A DNA stretch of 64,000 nucleotides from Azospira sp. I13 (GTDB lineage: Bacteria > Pseudomonadota > Gammaproteobacteria > Burkholderiales > Rhodocyclaceae). Each line of letters opens with the position of its first letter. Position 1 is the first letter of the stretch. The stretch covers positions 32,226-96,225 of the forward strand of contig NZ_BFBP01000008.1 of the NCBI RefSeq assembly GCF_003112695.1, in the 5' to 3' direction. Of this stretch, positions 27,855 through 40,358 are shown in pieces. The notes below the pieces were generated by a model that did not search any database, was not told where the DNA came from, and saw only the letters and a list, made by a program, of their open reading frames with translations. The translations under genes were made by a program, and so were the position numbers.

Positions 27855-28688
27855 TTAGCGGAAGCGGGCCAGCAGGTCGTCCAACTGATCGAGGCTGGCA
27901 AATTCAATGGCGACCTTGCCGGCTCCCTTCTTGTTGGCCGCCACGGTCACCCGGGCACCCAGCAAGTCGGAAAGTTCTTCCTCCAGCCGCAGCAAATCCC
28001 GATCCTTGGACTTCTCAACCTTTTTCGGCGGATTGAGCAGCAACTGCACCAGACGCTCCGTCTCGCGGACGGATAGCTGCTTTTGGGCCACCCGGTTGCC
28101 CAGCTGAATCTGCTCTGCCCCTTCCAGGGAGAGCAGGGCGCGGGCATGGCCCATGTCCAGCTTGGCTTCCATCAGTAAATCCTGCACCGGCTGGGCCAGC
28201 TGCAGCAGGCGCAACAGGTTGGATGCAGCGGGCCGGGAACGGCCCACAGCGTCGGCAGCCTGCTGGTGGGTCATGTCGAATTCATCCACCAGGCGCTGCA
28301 AGCCCATGGCTTCTTCCAGGGGATTGAGGTTTTCCCGCTGGATGTTCTCGATGAGCGACATGGCGGCCGCCGCCTCATCGGGAATCTCCCGCACCAGGGT
28401 CGGAACTTCCTTGAGGCCGGCCATGCGGCTGGCACGCCAGCGGCGCTCGCCGGCAATGATCTCGTAGCCGCCGGAAATCGGCCGCACCAGGATGGGCTGC
28501 ATAATGCCCTGGGCCTGGATGGAAGCCGCCAGCTCCTTCAGGGAGCCTTCATCCATACGAGTGCGGGGCTGGTATTTGCCCGGTTTCAGGGCATCGATAG
28601 GCAGGGTGCGCTGCTGGTCCTTGCTGGCATCCACCACGTCACTGGCCAGCAGGGCATCCAGGCCCCGGCCGAGTCCCTTCATTTTCAT
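27855..28688 (-). CDS. parB: Chromosome-partitioning protein ParB
   Basis: The 277-residue protein starts MKMKGLGRGLDALLASD, the usual ParB beginning. It has the CTPase/ParB fold motifs QPRTRMDEGSLKELAASIQA, GYEIIAGERRWRASRMAGL and LIENIQRENLNPLEEA, followed by the helix-turn-helix (FDMTHQQAADAVGRSRPA). ParB loads at parS sites near the origin and works with ParA to segregate it. The ATG overlaps the parA stop, so the two genes are coupled. Confidence 0.97.
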   Translation of the reverse strand: MKMKGLGRGLDALLASDVVDASKDQQRTLPIDALKPGKYQPRTRMDEGSLKELAASIQAQGIMQPILVRPISGGYEIIAGERRWRASRMAGLKEVPTLVREIPDEAAAAMSLIENIQRENLNPLEEAMGLQRLVDEFDMTHQQAADAVGRSRPAASNLLRLLQLAQPVQDLLMEAKLDMGHARALLSLEGAEQIQLGNRVAQKQLSVRETERLVQLLLNPPKKVEKSKDRDLLRLEEELSDLLGARVTVAANKKGAGKVAIEFASLDQLDDLLARFR

Positions 28689-29464
28689 GCTGCCACCTCC
28701 GCCCGCGGCGTCAGGCCCGAGCGCTCAAGCATTTCCTCGGCCAGAGCTAAGTAGGACAGGGCCCCCTTGGATGTCTTGTCGAAGGCAATCACCGGCTTGC
28801 CGTAGGACGGCGCTTCGGCCAGACGCACGTTGCGCGGGATGACGGTGCGGTACACCTTGCCGGAGAAGTGGCTTTCCAGCTCGGCGGAGACCTGCTGGTT
28901 GAGGGTGGACTGGGCGTTGTACATGGTGCGCAGCAGACCCTCGATTTCCAGCACCGGGTTGAGGCTGGCCCGTACCTTGCGCAGGGTGGTGACCAGATCG
29001 GTGAGGCCTTCCAGGGCGTAGTACTCGCACTGCATGGGGATCATCACCGCCTGGGCTGCCGCCAGGGCATTCACCGTCAATAGATTAAGGGCGGGTGGGC
29101 AATCGATCAGCACGAAATCGTAGGCCTGGCCTTCCAGGGCCTCCTTGAGGCGCCGCTCCCGCTGGCCCACGTCGATCAGTTCGACTTCAGCACCGGCCAG
29201 TTCCCGGTTGGCGGGAATAACGTCGAAGCCGAACTCGGTCTTGATGGTGGCCTGCTCCAGGGTCGCCGCCCCCAACAGGATCTGATACACGGTGGGCAGG
29301 GCTTCCTTCTTGAAGATGCCGCAGCCGGTGGTGGCATTGCCCTGGGGGTCCAGGTCGATGAGCAGCACGCGCTGCCCCAGGGTCGCCAGACAGGCGGCCA
29401 GGTTGACGCTGGTGGTGGTCTTGCCGACCCCCCCCTTCTGGTTGGTAATGGCCAGGATCTTCAC
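28685..29464 (-). CDS. parA: Chromosome-partitioning ATPase ParA (Soj)
   Basis: The 259-residue deviant-Walker ATPase has KGGVGKTTTSVNLAACLA at about 10-27, LLIDLDPQGNATTG for the switch region and DFVLIDCPPALNLLTVNALA for Walker B. The short length without an N-terminal HTH marks it as a chromosomal Soj type. It is followed by parB and preceded by rsmG in the standard origin-proximal order. Confidence 0.97.
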   Translation of the reverse strand: MKILAITNQKGGVGKTTTSVNLAACLATLGQRVLLIDLDPQGNATTGCGIFKKEALPTVYQILLGAATLEQATIKTEFGFDVIPANRELAGAEVELIDVGQRERRLKEALEGQAYDFVLIDCPPALNLLTVNALAAAQAVMIPMQCEYYALEGLTDLVTTLRKVRASLNPVLEIEGLLRTMYNAQSTLNQQVSAELESHFSGKVYRTVIPRNVRLAEAPSYGKPVIAFDKTSKGALSYLALAEEMLERSGLTPRAEVAA

Positions 29465-29468
29465 GCCT

Positions 29469-30106
29469 TCATTCCTCTCTCATGACCACCAGGTGGCGCG
29501 CCCCTTCGACACCGGGCACGGCCAGCGGGTGTACCGCCTCGACAACAATTCCCGCCGGCAGGCGGGAGAGCTCTTCCTGGGGATAAATCCCCTTCATCGC
29601 CAGCCAGCGCCCACCGGGCGCCAGCAGGTGACGCGTGAGACTGACGAAATCGGCCACCTCGGCAAAGGCCCGGGAGGTGATGGCCGCAAACTTCTGTTCC
29701 GGCTGCCAGGCCTCCACCCGCAGGCACTGGGCGGAGAGCCCCGGCAGGGGCAGTTCCATGGCGGCCTGCTTCAAGAAGGCCACCTTCTTGGAGTTGCTGT
29801 CCAGCAGGGTCACGGCCAAATCTGGCCGGGCAATGGCCAGGGGAATGCCGGGCTGGCCGCCGCCGCTGCCCACATCCAGCACGTTGGCGGGCGCCAGGGC
29901 GTCCACAAAGGGCAGGATGGCCAGGGAATCGAGCAGGTGGTGGCTCACCGCCTTGTCCTGGTCGCGCAGGGCGGTCAGGGCATAGACCTTGTTCCACTTG
30001 GCCAGCAGGGCCAGGTAGGCGAGCAGTTTACCCTGCGCCGTGCCGTCCAGGGGTATTCCGAGGGCATCGAGGCCCTGGGCCAGTTGCTGGGCCTGACCGG
30101 GGGTAC

Positions 30107-30110
<4 letters not shown>
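29469..30110 (-). CDS. rsmG: 16S rRNA (guanine527-N7)-methyltransferase RsmG
   Basis: The 213-residue SAM-dependent enzyme has [20 protein letters not shown] (motif I), [19 protein letters not shown] and [13 protein letters not shown], all typical of RsmG/GidB. It methylates G527 of 16S rRNA; loss gives low-level streptomycin resistance in other bacteria. It overlaps mnmG by 4 nt and precedes parA. Confidence 0.96.
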
Positions 30111-31981
<1,871 letters not shown>

Positions 31982-32256
31982 GGGGACTCGTTTACGCAAA
32001 ACGCCCGCGACCGGAGCCGGCGGGCTGGAAAATTCGGCGCCCACAGGGGGCCTCAGGGGGATCGAATGATACGCCAGTTCCATGAAACTTAACAGTTTTC
32101 CGGCCTGATTCGATCCGCAAATAGCCGCCGACCGCGGGGCGGTTGGCCCCCTGGAACCCGCCTGCCAGCAGCAAACCGACGCCAGTGTCAGGAATTTCCT
32201 TGCTAGGGGCAGCCCATATGACGTAAGTTCCGCCAAAATCAACGCCAGAAGCCATC

Positions 32257-33957
32257 ATGGATGCCAGCGAACTCGCCGCCCAGCAGCTCTTTCAACTCCA
32301 GGGCGACCTGAAAACCAAGAAAGTGCTGGTGGTGGACCGCCACCCGGACGCCCGCAACGCCATGCGCATGATGCTCTCCACTCTGGGCATTATCAGCGTC
32401 CAGGGCGTTGGCTCCGCCGCCGAAGTGCTGCGCCTGGTGAAGAGCAACGGCTACGACATCATCCTCTCCGACTACCAGCTGGAAGACGGTCGGGACGGCC
32501 AGCAACTGCTGGAGGAACTGCGCTACAAGAAGCTCATTTCCCTCTCCACCCTGTTCATGGTGGTGACCGGCGAGCGCTCCTACAAGAACGTCGTCTCGGT
32601 GGCCGAACTGGCCCCGGACGATTACCTGATCAAGCCCTTCACCGCCGACCAGCTGCAACAGCGCCTGGCCCGCGCCCTGTTCAAGAAATTTGCCTTCCAC
32701 CAGGCCTACCGTAATGTGGACCGGGGCCGTTACGAAGACGGCATCGCCGCCTGCATCCAGGTGGCCGAACAATATCCCCAGTACCAGCTCGACGCCCGGC
32801 ACCTGCAAGCCAATCTACTCAACAGCCTGGGCCGCTTTGCCGAAGGCGAGGCCTTGTACCGGCAGCTGCTGGAACAGAAGGAACTGGCCTGGGCCCGCAT
32901 GGGCATTGCCGTGGCGGTGCATGGCCAGGGACGCATCGAGGAGGCCATTGGCCAGCTGGAAGCCCTGGTGCAGGATTACCCGGAATACCTGGCCGCCTTC
33001 GATTTCCTCGCCCGGCTGCGGGAGGAACAGGGCGATGCCCAAGGCGCCCAGCAGGCACTGCAGGCCGCCGCCGCCATCTCCCCCAACAACACGCTGCGGC
33101 AACGGGCCGTGGGCGACATGGCCGTGCGCAACAACGACCTGGAAGCGGCAGAGCGCGCCTACAACACGGTACTCAACCGCTCCCGCGGCTCCTCCCTGCG
33201 CAGCATCGACGACTACGCTAACCTCTCCCGCGTCATGCTGGAAAAGGGCAACATCGCCGGCGCCAAGCTGGTGGCCCAGGACCTGCGCCGGGACTGGCGC
33301 GGCGACAAGCAGGGGGAAATGGCCTCCCTGGTCATCGACAGCCTGGTGCAAACCCGCGAAGGCTCGCCGGAGAAGGCCGCCAAGACCCTGGCCAGCGCCC
33401 TGGAGCTGCACAAGACCCTGGTGGCCGAAGGCAAGTCGGACAACAAGCGCCCCCTCTCCCAGAAAGTCTCGGTGGACCTGGCCCACGCCTGCATGGCCAA
33501 CGGCAAGGATGAAGACGCCCAATCCCTGATGCGCCAGGTGGCGGCAGAGAACAACGAGGATCGCAGCGTGCTCGCCCACATCCAGGGCGTCTTTGAAAAG
33601 ACCGGCAACGCCGAGGCCGGCAAGGCCCTGCTCGAATCCGTCTCCCGGGAAATCATCGACATCAACAACAAGGGCGTGCTGGCCGCCCGCAGCGGCGATT
33701 TCGAAGGCTCGGTGCAACTGCTCATCGAGGCTGCGGAGCGGGTACCCAACCTGCAGTTCCTGGTCAATGCGGCCAAGTCCATCTACACCCTGATGGACCA
33801 GAAAGGCTGGCAGCCGGAGCAGGCGGAACGGGCCCGGCGCTACCTGGAGCAGGCCCGCTCCCGCTCCCCGGACGATCCCCGCGTCATTTCCGGCCGGGAG
33901 ATGTATCAGCGCGTGGCCCGCAAGTACGGGGTACCGATGGATGAGGAACACGGCTAA
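32257..33957 (+). CDS. Response regulator with C-terminal TPR repeats
   Basis: The 566-residue protein has a receiver domain (about 20-140): acidic pocket VVDRHPD, phosphoacceptor Asp72 in ILSDYQLEDG, Thr104 in VVTGE and Lys126 in LIKPF. The remaining 420 residues are tetratricopeptide repeats (for example LLNSLGRFAEGEALYRQLLE and NNDLEAAERAYNTVLNRS). There is no DNA-binding or enzymatic output domain, so signalling is probably by protein contact. It is monocistronic and divergent from mnmG; the cognate kinase is not in this window. Confidence 0.9.
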   Translation: MDASELAAQQLFQLQGDLKTKKVLVVDRHPDARNAMRMMLSTLGIISVQGVGSAAEVLRLVKSNGYDIILSDYQLEDGRDGQQLLEELRYKKLISLSTLFMVVTGERSYKNVVSVAELAPDDYLIKPFTADQLQQRLARALFKKFAFHQAYRNVDRGRYEDGIAACIQVAEQYPQYQLDARHLQANLLNSLGRFAEGEALYRQLLEQKELAWARMGIAVAVHGQGRIEEAIGQLEALVQDYPEYLAAFDFLARLREEQGDAQGAQQALQAAAAISPNNTLRQRAVGDMAVRNNDLEAAERAYNTVLNRSRGSSLRSIDDYANLSRVMLEKGNIAGAKLVAQDLRRDWRGDKQGEMASLVIDSLVQTREGSPEKAAKTLASALELHKTLVAEGKSDNKRPLSQKVSVDLAHACMANGKDEDAQSLMRQVAAENNEDRSVLAHIQGVFEKTGNAEAGKALLESVSREIIDINNKGVLAARSGDFEGSVQLLIEAAERVPNLQFLVNAAKSIYTLMDQKGWQPEQAERARRYLEQARSRSPDDPRVISGREMYQRVARKYGVPMDEEHG

Positions 33958-34088
33958 GGCTGTCCCGCCACCGCCCCTCCTCCACGCTGCCGTACGGCGG
34001 AGCGCCTCGGGTAAACCCGCTCAGGCCCCTGATCCCACGGCCTTTTTGGTATCATCGTCGGCTTTTCCAACGCTCCGGAGACTCGACC

Positions 34089-35243
34089 ATGCATCGCAAA
34101 ACCCTGATTGCCACCCTGATTTCCCTGGCCAGTGGTTTGGCTGCCTCCGCCGCCTGGGCCGACATCAACGTCGGCGTCTCCCTGGCCGCCACCGGCCCGG
34201 CCGCTTCCCTGGGCATTCCCGAGAAGAACACCATCGCCCTGCTACCCACCACCATCGGTGGCCAGAAGGTCAATTACATCGTCCTCGACGATGCCACCGA
34301 CTCCACCACCGCCGTCAAGAACATCAAGAAGCTGATCAGCGAAAACAAGGTGGACGTGGTCATCGGTTCCTCCACCACCCCCAGCTCCCTGGCGATGATG
34401 GACGTGGCCGCCGAGAACGAAACCCCCATGATCTCCATGGCCGGTTCCGCCATCATCGTTGAGCCCATGGATGCCAAGCGCCACTGGGTCTTCAAGTCCG
34501 CCCAGAACGATGCCCACATGGCCACCGCCATCGTCGAGCACATGACCAGCAACAACGTGCAGAGCGTGGCCTTCATCGGCTTTGCCGACGCCTACGGCCA
34601 GGGCTGGTACAAGGAATTCGCCAAGATCGCCGAAGCCCGCAAGATCAAGATCCTGGCCAACGAGAGCTACCAGCGTAACGACACCTCCGTCACCGGCCAG
34701 ACCCTGAAGATTCTCGCCGCCAAGCCTGACGCCGTGCTCATCGGCGCCGCCGGCACCCCCGCTGTGCTGCCCCAGAAGACCCTCAAGGAAAAGGGTTACA
34801 AGGGCGCCATCTACCAGACCCATGGCGTCGCCAATGCCGACTTCCTGCGCGTCGGCGGCAAGGACGTGGAAGGCGCTTTCCTGCCGGTAGGCCCCATGGT
34901 GGTGGCCGACCAGCTGGCCAACGACAACCCGGTGAAGAAGTCCGCCCTGGAATACGTGAAGAAGTATGAAGGCGTCCACGGCAAGGGCAGCATCAGCTCC
35001 TTCGGCGGCCACGCCTGGGATGCTGGCGTGCTGCTCGGCAGCGCCGTGCCCGTGGCCCTGAAGAAGGCCCAGCCCGGCACCAAGGAATTCCGCAAGGCCC
35101 TGCGCGACGCCATCGAAGGCACCAAGAACCTGCCCGCCGCCCACGGCATCTTCAACCTGAGCGCCCAGGACCACCAGGGCTTCGACCAGCGCGCCCGCGT
35201 CATGGTGAAGGTCGAGAACGGCACCTGGAAGCTCATCAAGTAA
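34089..35243 (+). CDS. Branched-chain amino acid ABC transporter substrate-binding protein (LivK type, copy 1)
   Basis: The 384-residue periplasmic protein has a signal peptide (cleavage near AAWA-D) and the two-lobe type I fold typical of Leu/Ile/Val-binding proteins. Motifs include VSLAATGPAASLGIPEKNTI, NYIVLDDATDSTTAVKN and FSSFGGHAWDAGVLL-type sequence (SSFGGHAWDAGVLLGSA). It heads the livHMGF-type operon. An inverted paralogue lies at 39074-40228, with near-identical DNA across the N-terminal lobe. The true ligand may be an amino acid, amide or aromatic acid, since this family is broad. Confidence 0.92.
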   Translation: MHRKTLIATLISLASGLAASAAWADINVGVSLAATGPAASLGIPEKNTIALLPTTIGGQKVNYIVLDDATDSTTAVKNIKKLISENKVDVVIGSSTTPSSLAMMDVAAENETPMISMAGSAIIVEPMDAKRHWVFKSAQNDAHMATAIVEHMTSNNVQSVAFIGFADAYGQGWYKEFAKIAEARKIKILANESYQRNDTSVTGQTLKILAAKPDAVLIGAAGTPAVLPQKTLKEKGYKGAIYQTHGVANADFLRVGGKDVEGAFLPVGPMVVADQLANDNPVKKSALEYVKKYEGVHGKGSISSFGGHAWDAGVLLGSAVPVALKKAQPGTKEFRKALRDAIEGTKNLPAAHGIFNLSAQDHQGFDQRARVMVKVENGTWKLIK

Positions 35244-35266
35244 CCCACACCTCCTCCACAAACGCC

Positions 35267-35289
35267 GGCCCCGGGCACTCCCCGGGGCC
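35267..35289 (+). promoter_or_regulatory. Strong hairpin between substrate-binding protein and permease genes
   Basis: A perfect 9-bp GC stem (35267-35275 with 35281-35289) with a 5-nt loop follows the livK-type stop codon. It has no T run, so it is probably an mRNA-stabilising or partial-attenuation element. Such elements keep the binding protein more abundant than the permease, as known for other ABC operons. Confidence 0.5.
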
Positions 35290-35308
35290 GCTGCGTTGAA
35301 AGCCCTGC

Positions 35309-36358
35309 ATGGATCTGCAAATTCTTCTGCTCCTGGGTCAGGATGGCCTGACCAACGGTGCCATCTACGCCCTGCTGGCCCTCGCCCTGGTGCTGGTCTT
35401 CGCCGTCACCCGGGTGATTTTCCTGCCCCAGGGGGAATTCGTCGCCTATGGCGCCCTGACCCTGGCCGCCCTGCAAGCCGGCAAGCTGCCGGGCACGGTC
35501 TGGCTGGCTGTCGGCCTGGGCGTTGCCGTGGTGCTGATCGACGGCGGCCTGGCCCTGAAAAGCGGCAACCTGAAGCGCCTGCCCCGCATCATCCTCGGCA
35601 ACCTGGGCCTGCCCCTGGTGCTGCTCGGCCTGATCTCCGGCCTGGAAGCGGAGGCCCTCAGCGCCCTCGCCCTGCCCCTGCAAATCCTGCTCACCCTGGG
35701 CATCGTGGTGCCCCTGGGGCCCCTGCTCTACCGCCTGGTCTTCCAGCCCATCGCTTCGGCCACGCCCCTGGTGCTGCTGATCGTCGCCGTGGCCCTGCAC
35801 ATGACCCTGATCGGCCTGGGCCTGGTGTTCTTCGGTGCCGAAGGTTTCCGCACCCAGCCCTTCTCTGACGGTGCCGTAGAAATCGGCCCCCTGCTGGTGC
35901 AGCACCAGACCTTGTGGATCCTCTTCGCTTCCGTCGCCCTCATCGCCCTGCTCTACGTGCTGTTTGAGCGCACCATCTACGGCAAGGCCCTGCGCGCAAC
36001 CGCCCTCAACCGCACCGGCGCGCGCCTGATGGGCATCTCCACCACCATGGCCGGCAAGCTTTCCATGGGCCTGGCGGCCTTCATCGGTGCCCTTTCCGGC
36101 GTGCTGGTCTCGCCCATGACCACCCTTTACTACGATTCCGGCTTCCTCATCGGCCTGAAGGGCTTCGTCGGCGCCATCATCGGCGGCCTGGCCTCCTACC
36201 CGGTGGCCGCCCTCGGCGCCGTGCTGGTGGGCCTGCTGGAGTCCTACTCTTCCTTCTACGCCAGTGCCTTCAAGGAAGTGATCGTGTTCACCCTCATCAT
36301 CCCGGTGCTGCTGTGGCGTTCCCTCACCTCCCACCACGTCGAGGAGGAGGAAGAATGA
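35309..36358 (+). CDS. livH: Branched-chain amino acid ABC permease (LivH type)
   Basis: The 349-residue integral membrane protein has eight or so hydrophobic helices. It opens with GQDGLTNGAIYALLALALVL, the LivH N-terminal signature. Near the C-terminus it has FERTIYGKALRATALNRTGARLMGI, the cytoplasmic EAA-like coupling loop, and GFVGAIIGGLASYPVAALGA. It partners the fused LivM-LivG protein, whose start overlaps its stop (ATGA). Confidence 0.93.
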   Translation: MDLQILLLLGQDGLTNGAIYALLALALVLVFAVTRVIFLPQGEFVAYGALTLAALQAGKLPGTVWLAVGLGVAVVLIDGGLALKSGNLKRLPRIILGNLGLPLVLLGLISGLEAEALSALALPLQILLTLGIVVPLGPLLYRLVFQPIASATPLVLLIVAVALHMTLIGLGLVFFGAEGFRTQPFSDGAVEIGPLLVQHQTLWILFASVALIALLYVLFERTIYGKALRATALNRTGARLMGISTTMAGKLSMGLAAFIGALSGVLVSPMTTLYYDSGFLIGLKGFVGAIIGGLASYPVAALGAVLVGLLESYSSFYASAFKEVIVFTLIIPVLLWRSLTSHHVEEEEE

Positions 36359-38132
36359 TGCCCAAGACCTTCGCCCCGGCCCACGCCATCCTCGCCGTCT
36401 TCCTGCTGTTCCTGGCCGGCGGCCCCCTGTGGCTGCCCGAATTCCACATCACCCTGCTCAACTACATCGGCCTCTACGGCCTGGTGGCCCTGGGCCTGGT
36501 GCTGCTCACCGGCGTCGGCGGCCTCACCTCCTTCGGCCAGGCAGCCTTTGTCGGCCTCGGCGCCTACACCACCGCCTACCTGACCACTGCCCACGGCCTT
36601 TCGCCCTGGCTGACCCTGGTCATCGGCCTGGGCCTGACCCTGGTGTTTGCCCTTTTTCTCGGCTTCATCACCCTGCGCCTGTCGGGCCACTTCCTGCCCC
36701 TGGGCACCATCGCCTGGGGCATCAGCCTGTACTTCCTCTTCGGCAACCTGGAATGGCTGGGCGGCCACACCGGCATGACCGGCATTCCCGCGGTAGCGAT
36801 TTTCGGCCTGGAACTGAAGGACGGCCGCAGCTTCTTCTACCTCATCTGGCTGGTATTGCTGGGGGCCATGCTGACCACCCGCAACCTGCTGGATTCCCGC
36901 GAAGGCCGGGCCATCCGCGCCCTCAAGGGAGGCAGCGTCATGGCCGAGGCCATGGGCGTCAATACGGCCCGCTCGAAGATTCTCATCTTCACCGTGGCGG
37001 CGCTCTACGCCTGCGTCTCCGGCTGGCTCTACGCCCACTTGCAACGCTTCGTGAATCCGACGCCCTTCTCCATCAACCAGGGCGTGGAATTCCTCTTCAT
37101 GGCGGTGATCGGCGGCGTCGGCCACGTCTGGGGCGCTGTCGTGGGTGCCGGTCTGATCACCGTACTGAAGCAGTGGCTGCAGGATTTCCTGCCGGAACTG
37201 CTGGGCCAGAGCGGCAATTTCGAGGTGATCGTCTTCGGCCTGATGATGATCTTTGTCCTGCACCGGGCCCGCAACGGCCTGTGGCCGGCCATCGCCCGCT
37301 TCGTCCCGGCTCCCCCGCAGGAGCGCCATGCCGTCACCACGGCCGAGCCCCTGCCGCGCCGCCAGCTGCCGGCCGCCGGCACCGTGCTACTCCAGGCCGA
37401 AGGTGTGACCAAGCGCTTCGGCGGCCTGGTGGCCAACAAGGACATGGCCCTGACGGTCAAGGCCGGCGAAGTGATGGCCCTGATCGGCCCCAACGGCGCC
37501 GGCAAGAGCACCATGTTCAACTGTATTTCCGGCGTCAATCCGCCCACCGACGGTCACATCAGCTTCCTCGGCCAGCCGGTGGCCGGGCTGGAAGCACGGC
37601 AGGTGGCCCGCCTCGGCATGTCGCGCACCTTCCAGCACGTGCGCCTGCTCTCTTCCATGACGGTGCTGGAGAACGTGGCCATCGGCGCCCACCTGCGGGG
37701 CCAGAAGAACTACCTGGCCGCCGGCCTGCGTCTCGAACGCCAGGAAGAAGCGCGCCTGCTGGCCGAAGCGGCCCGCCAGATCGAGCGCGTGGGCCTGGCG
37801 GAACACATGTTCGACGCCGCCGGCAGCCTGGCCCTGGGCAAACAGCGCATCGTCGAGATCGCCCGGGCCCTCGCCGCCGACCCCTGCCTGCTGTTGCTGG
37901 ACGAGCCCGCCGCCGGCCTGCGCTACCTGGAAAAGCAGGCCCTGGCCGAGCTGCTGGGCCGGCTGCGCAGCGAAGGCATGGGCATCCTGCTGGTGGAACA
38001 CGACATGGACTTTGTCATGGGCCTGGCCGACCGCGTGGTCGTCATGGAATTCGGTGAAAAGCTGGCCGAAGGCCTGCCGGAAGAAATCCAGAAGAACCCT
38101 GCCGTGCTGGAAGCCTACCTGGGGGGAGTGGA

Positions 38133-38136
<4 letters not shown>
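36355..38136 (+). CDS. Fused branched-chain amino acid ABC permease/ATPase (LivM-LivG)
   Basis: The gene begins at ATG 36355 inside the livH stop and encodes 593 residues. Residues 1-320 are a LivM permease (NYIGLYGLVALGLVLLTGVG, LTSFGQAAFVGLGAYTTAYL, GVEFLFMAVIGGVGHVWGAV). After a short linker, about 340-593 are a LivG ATPase: Walker A IGPNGAGKSTMFN, SRTFQHVRLLSSMTVLENVA, a degenerate signature LALGKQRIVEIARAL and Walker B LLLLDEPAAGL. The two activities are usually separate genes; fused versions are known in betaproteobacteria. The ATPase reads straight through with no frameshift. Confidence 0.94.
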
Positions 38137-38888
<752 letters not shown>

Positions 38889-38992
38889 GCGCATTCCCCC
38901 GGGCACCTGCCCGGAGAGGCAAGCAGGGAGCCAATCTCCGCCCGCAGTTGGCGAAGAATGGCGTCCTTCCTGCCTGCTGGCGAGATGCCATG

Positions 38993-39027
38993 AAAAAGGC
39001 CCGTTGCGATACGCAACGGGCCTTTTG
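38993..39027. terminator. Bidirectional terminator between livF and the inverted livK copy
   Basis: An 11-bp stem (38998-39008 with 39012-39022) with a 3-nt loop is flanked by A5 on the left and TTTT on the right. It serves both the plus-strand liv operon and the minus-strand binding-protein gene. Confidence 0.92.
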
Positions 39028-39073
39028 TTTGGGCAATGCCGCCGACGAATCAGGTCAGCGACTTGCGGCTGGC

Positions 39074-40228
39074 TTACTTCACCAGTTTCCAGCCGCCGTT
39101 CTCGATGGTCACCATGACCCGGGCCCGCTGGTCGAAGCCCAGGTGGTCGCTGGCGCTCATGTTGAAGACCCCATGGCTGGCCACCAGGTTGCGCGTCGCC
39201 TCCAGGGCATCGCGCAGGGCCTTGCGGAATTCCTTGCTGCCCGGCTGGGCCTTTTTCAGGGCTTCGGGAATGGCATTCTGCAGCAGTACGCCCGCATCCC
39301 AGGCGTGAGCGCCGAAGGTGGAAACGCTGCCCTTGCCATGGGCCGCCTCATACTTGCCCACATACCCGAGGGCTGCCTTCTTGATGGGGTTGTCGTTGGG
39401 CAATTGCTCCGCCACCAGCACCGGCCCGGCGGGCAGCAGCGTCCCTTCCACTTCCTTGCCGCCCACACGCAGGAAATCGGCATTAGCCACGCCGTGGGTC
39501 TGGTAGATGGCGCCCTTGTAGCCGCGCTCCCGCAGGACCTTCTGGGGAAGAGCCGCCGGCGTGCCGGCACCGCCGATGAGTACTGCATCCGGCTTGGCGG
39601 CCAATACCTTGAGCACTTGGCCGGTGACCGAAGTATCGGTGCGATTGAAGCCTTCCTTGGCCACCAGGCTCAGCTTGCGGGCCTCCGCCACCTTCGCGAA
39701 TTCGCCATGCCATCCTTCGCCGTAGGCATCGGCAAAGCCGATGTAGGCCACGGTCTTCACGTTGTGGCTGGTCATGTGCTCGACGATGGCGGTGGACATC
39801 TGGGCGTCGTTCTGGGGCGTCTTGAAGACCCATTTGCGCTTCTCATCCTGGGGCTCGACGATGCGGGCAGACGCGGCCATGGCGATCATCGGCGTCTCGG
39901 CCTCGGCCATCGTATCGATCATGGCCAGGGAGTTGGGGGTGGTGGTGGAGCCGACCACCACATCCACCTTGTGTTCGCTGATCAGCTTCTTGGCATTTTT
40001 CACCGCCGCCGTGGTGTCGGAGGCATCGTCGAGGACGATGTAATTGACCTTCTGGCCACCGATGGTGGTGGGCAGCAGGGCGATGGTGTTCTTCTCGGGA
40101 ATGCCCAGGGAAGCAGCCGGGCCAGTGGCCGACAGGGTGACGCCGACATTGATGTCGGCCAGGGCGGAATTGCTGAGGGCAATACAGGCGAGCGGCAGCA
40201 TGGCTCCCGCCAGGGCTTTCAGTTTCAT
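39074..40228 (-). CDS. Branched-chain amino acid ABC transporter substrate-binding protein (LivK type, copy 2)
   Basis: The 384-residue product has exactly the length of copy 1 at 34089-35243. It has a signal peptide (cleavage near NSALA-D) and the same order of motifs: VTLSATGPAASLGIPEKNTI, LDDASDTTAAVKNAKKLIS and AHAWDAGVLLQNA. Divergence is concentrated in the second half, which suggests a changed ligand range or partner binding. It is a single gene in inverted orientation facing the liv operon across a shared terminator, and it presumably feeds the same permease. Confidence 0.93.
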   Translation of the reverse strand: MKLKALAGAMLPLACIALSNSALADINVGVTLSATGPAASLGIPEKNTIALLPTTIGGQKVNYIVLDDASDTTAAVKNAKKLISEHKVDVVVGSTTTPNSLAMIDTMAEAETPMIAMAASARIVEPQDEKRKWVFKTPQNDAQMSTAIVEHMTSHNVKTVAYIGFADAYGEGWHGEFAKVAEARKLSLVAKEGFNRTDTSVTGQVLKVLAAKPDAVLIGGAGTPAALPQKVLRERGYKGAIYQTHGVANADFLRVGGKEVEGTLLPAGPVLVAEQLPNDNPIKKAALGYVGKYEAAHGKGSVSTFGAHAWDAGVLLQNAIPEALKKAQPGSKEFRKALRDALEATRNLVASHGVFNMSASDHLGFDQRARVMVTIENGGWKLVK

Positions 40229-40358
40229 GACTCCTCCACTGCGATTTTTTTATTAGTCCGCCGGGATGGCGGGGGCTCACACCCAGCGCAGGATCATACC
40301 GGGGGCATCACGGCGGGGGAAGGGGAACGGCAGAGGATGGGGCGTCAAGCGCAACGCT

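Noticed and set aside
34811..36337. 508-codon minus-strand ORF opposite livK and livH
   Set aside because: Composition is dominated by Gln, Gly, Asp and His with no domain. It is an antisense shadow of two clear transporter genes.
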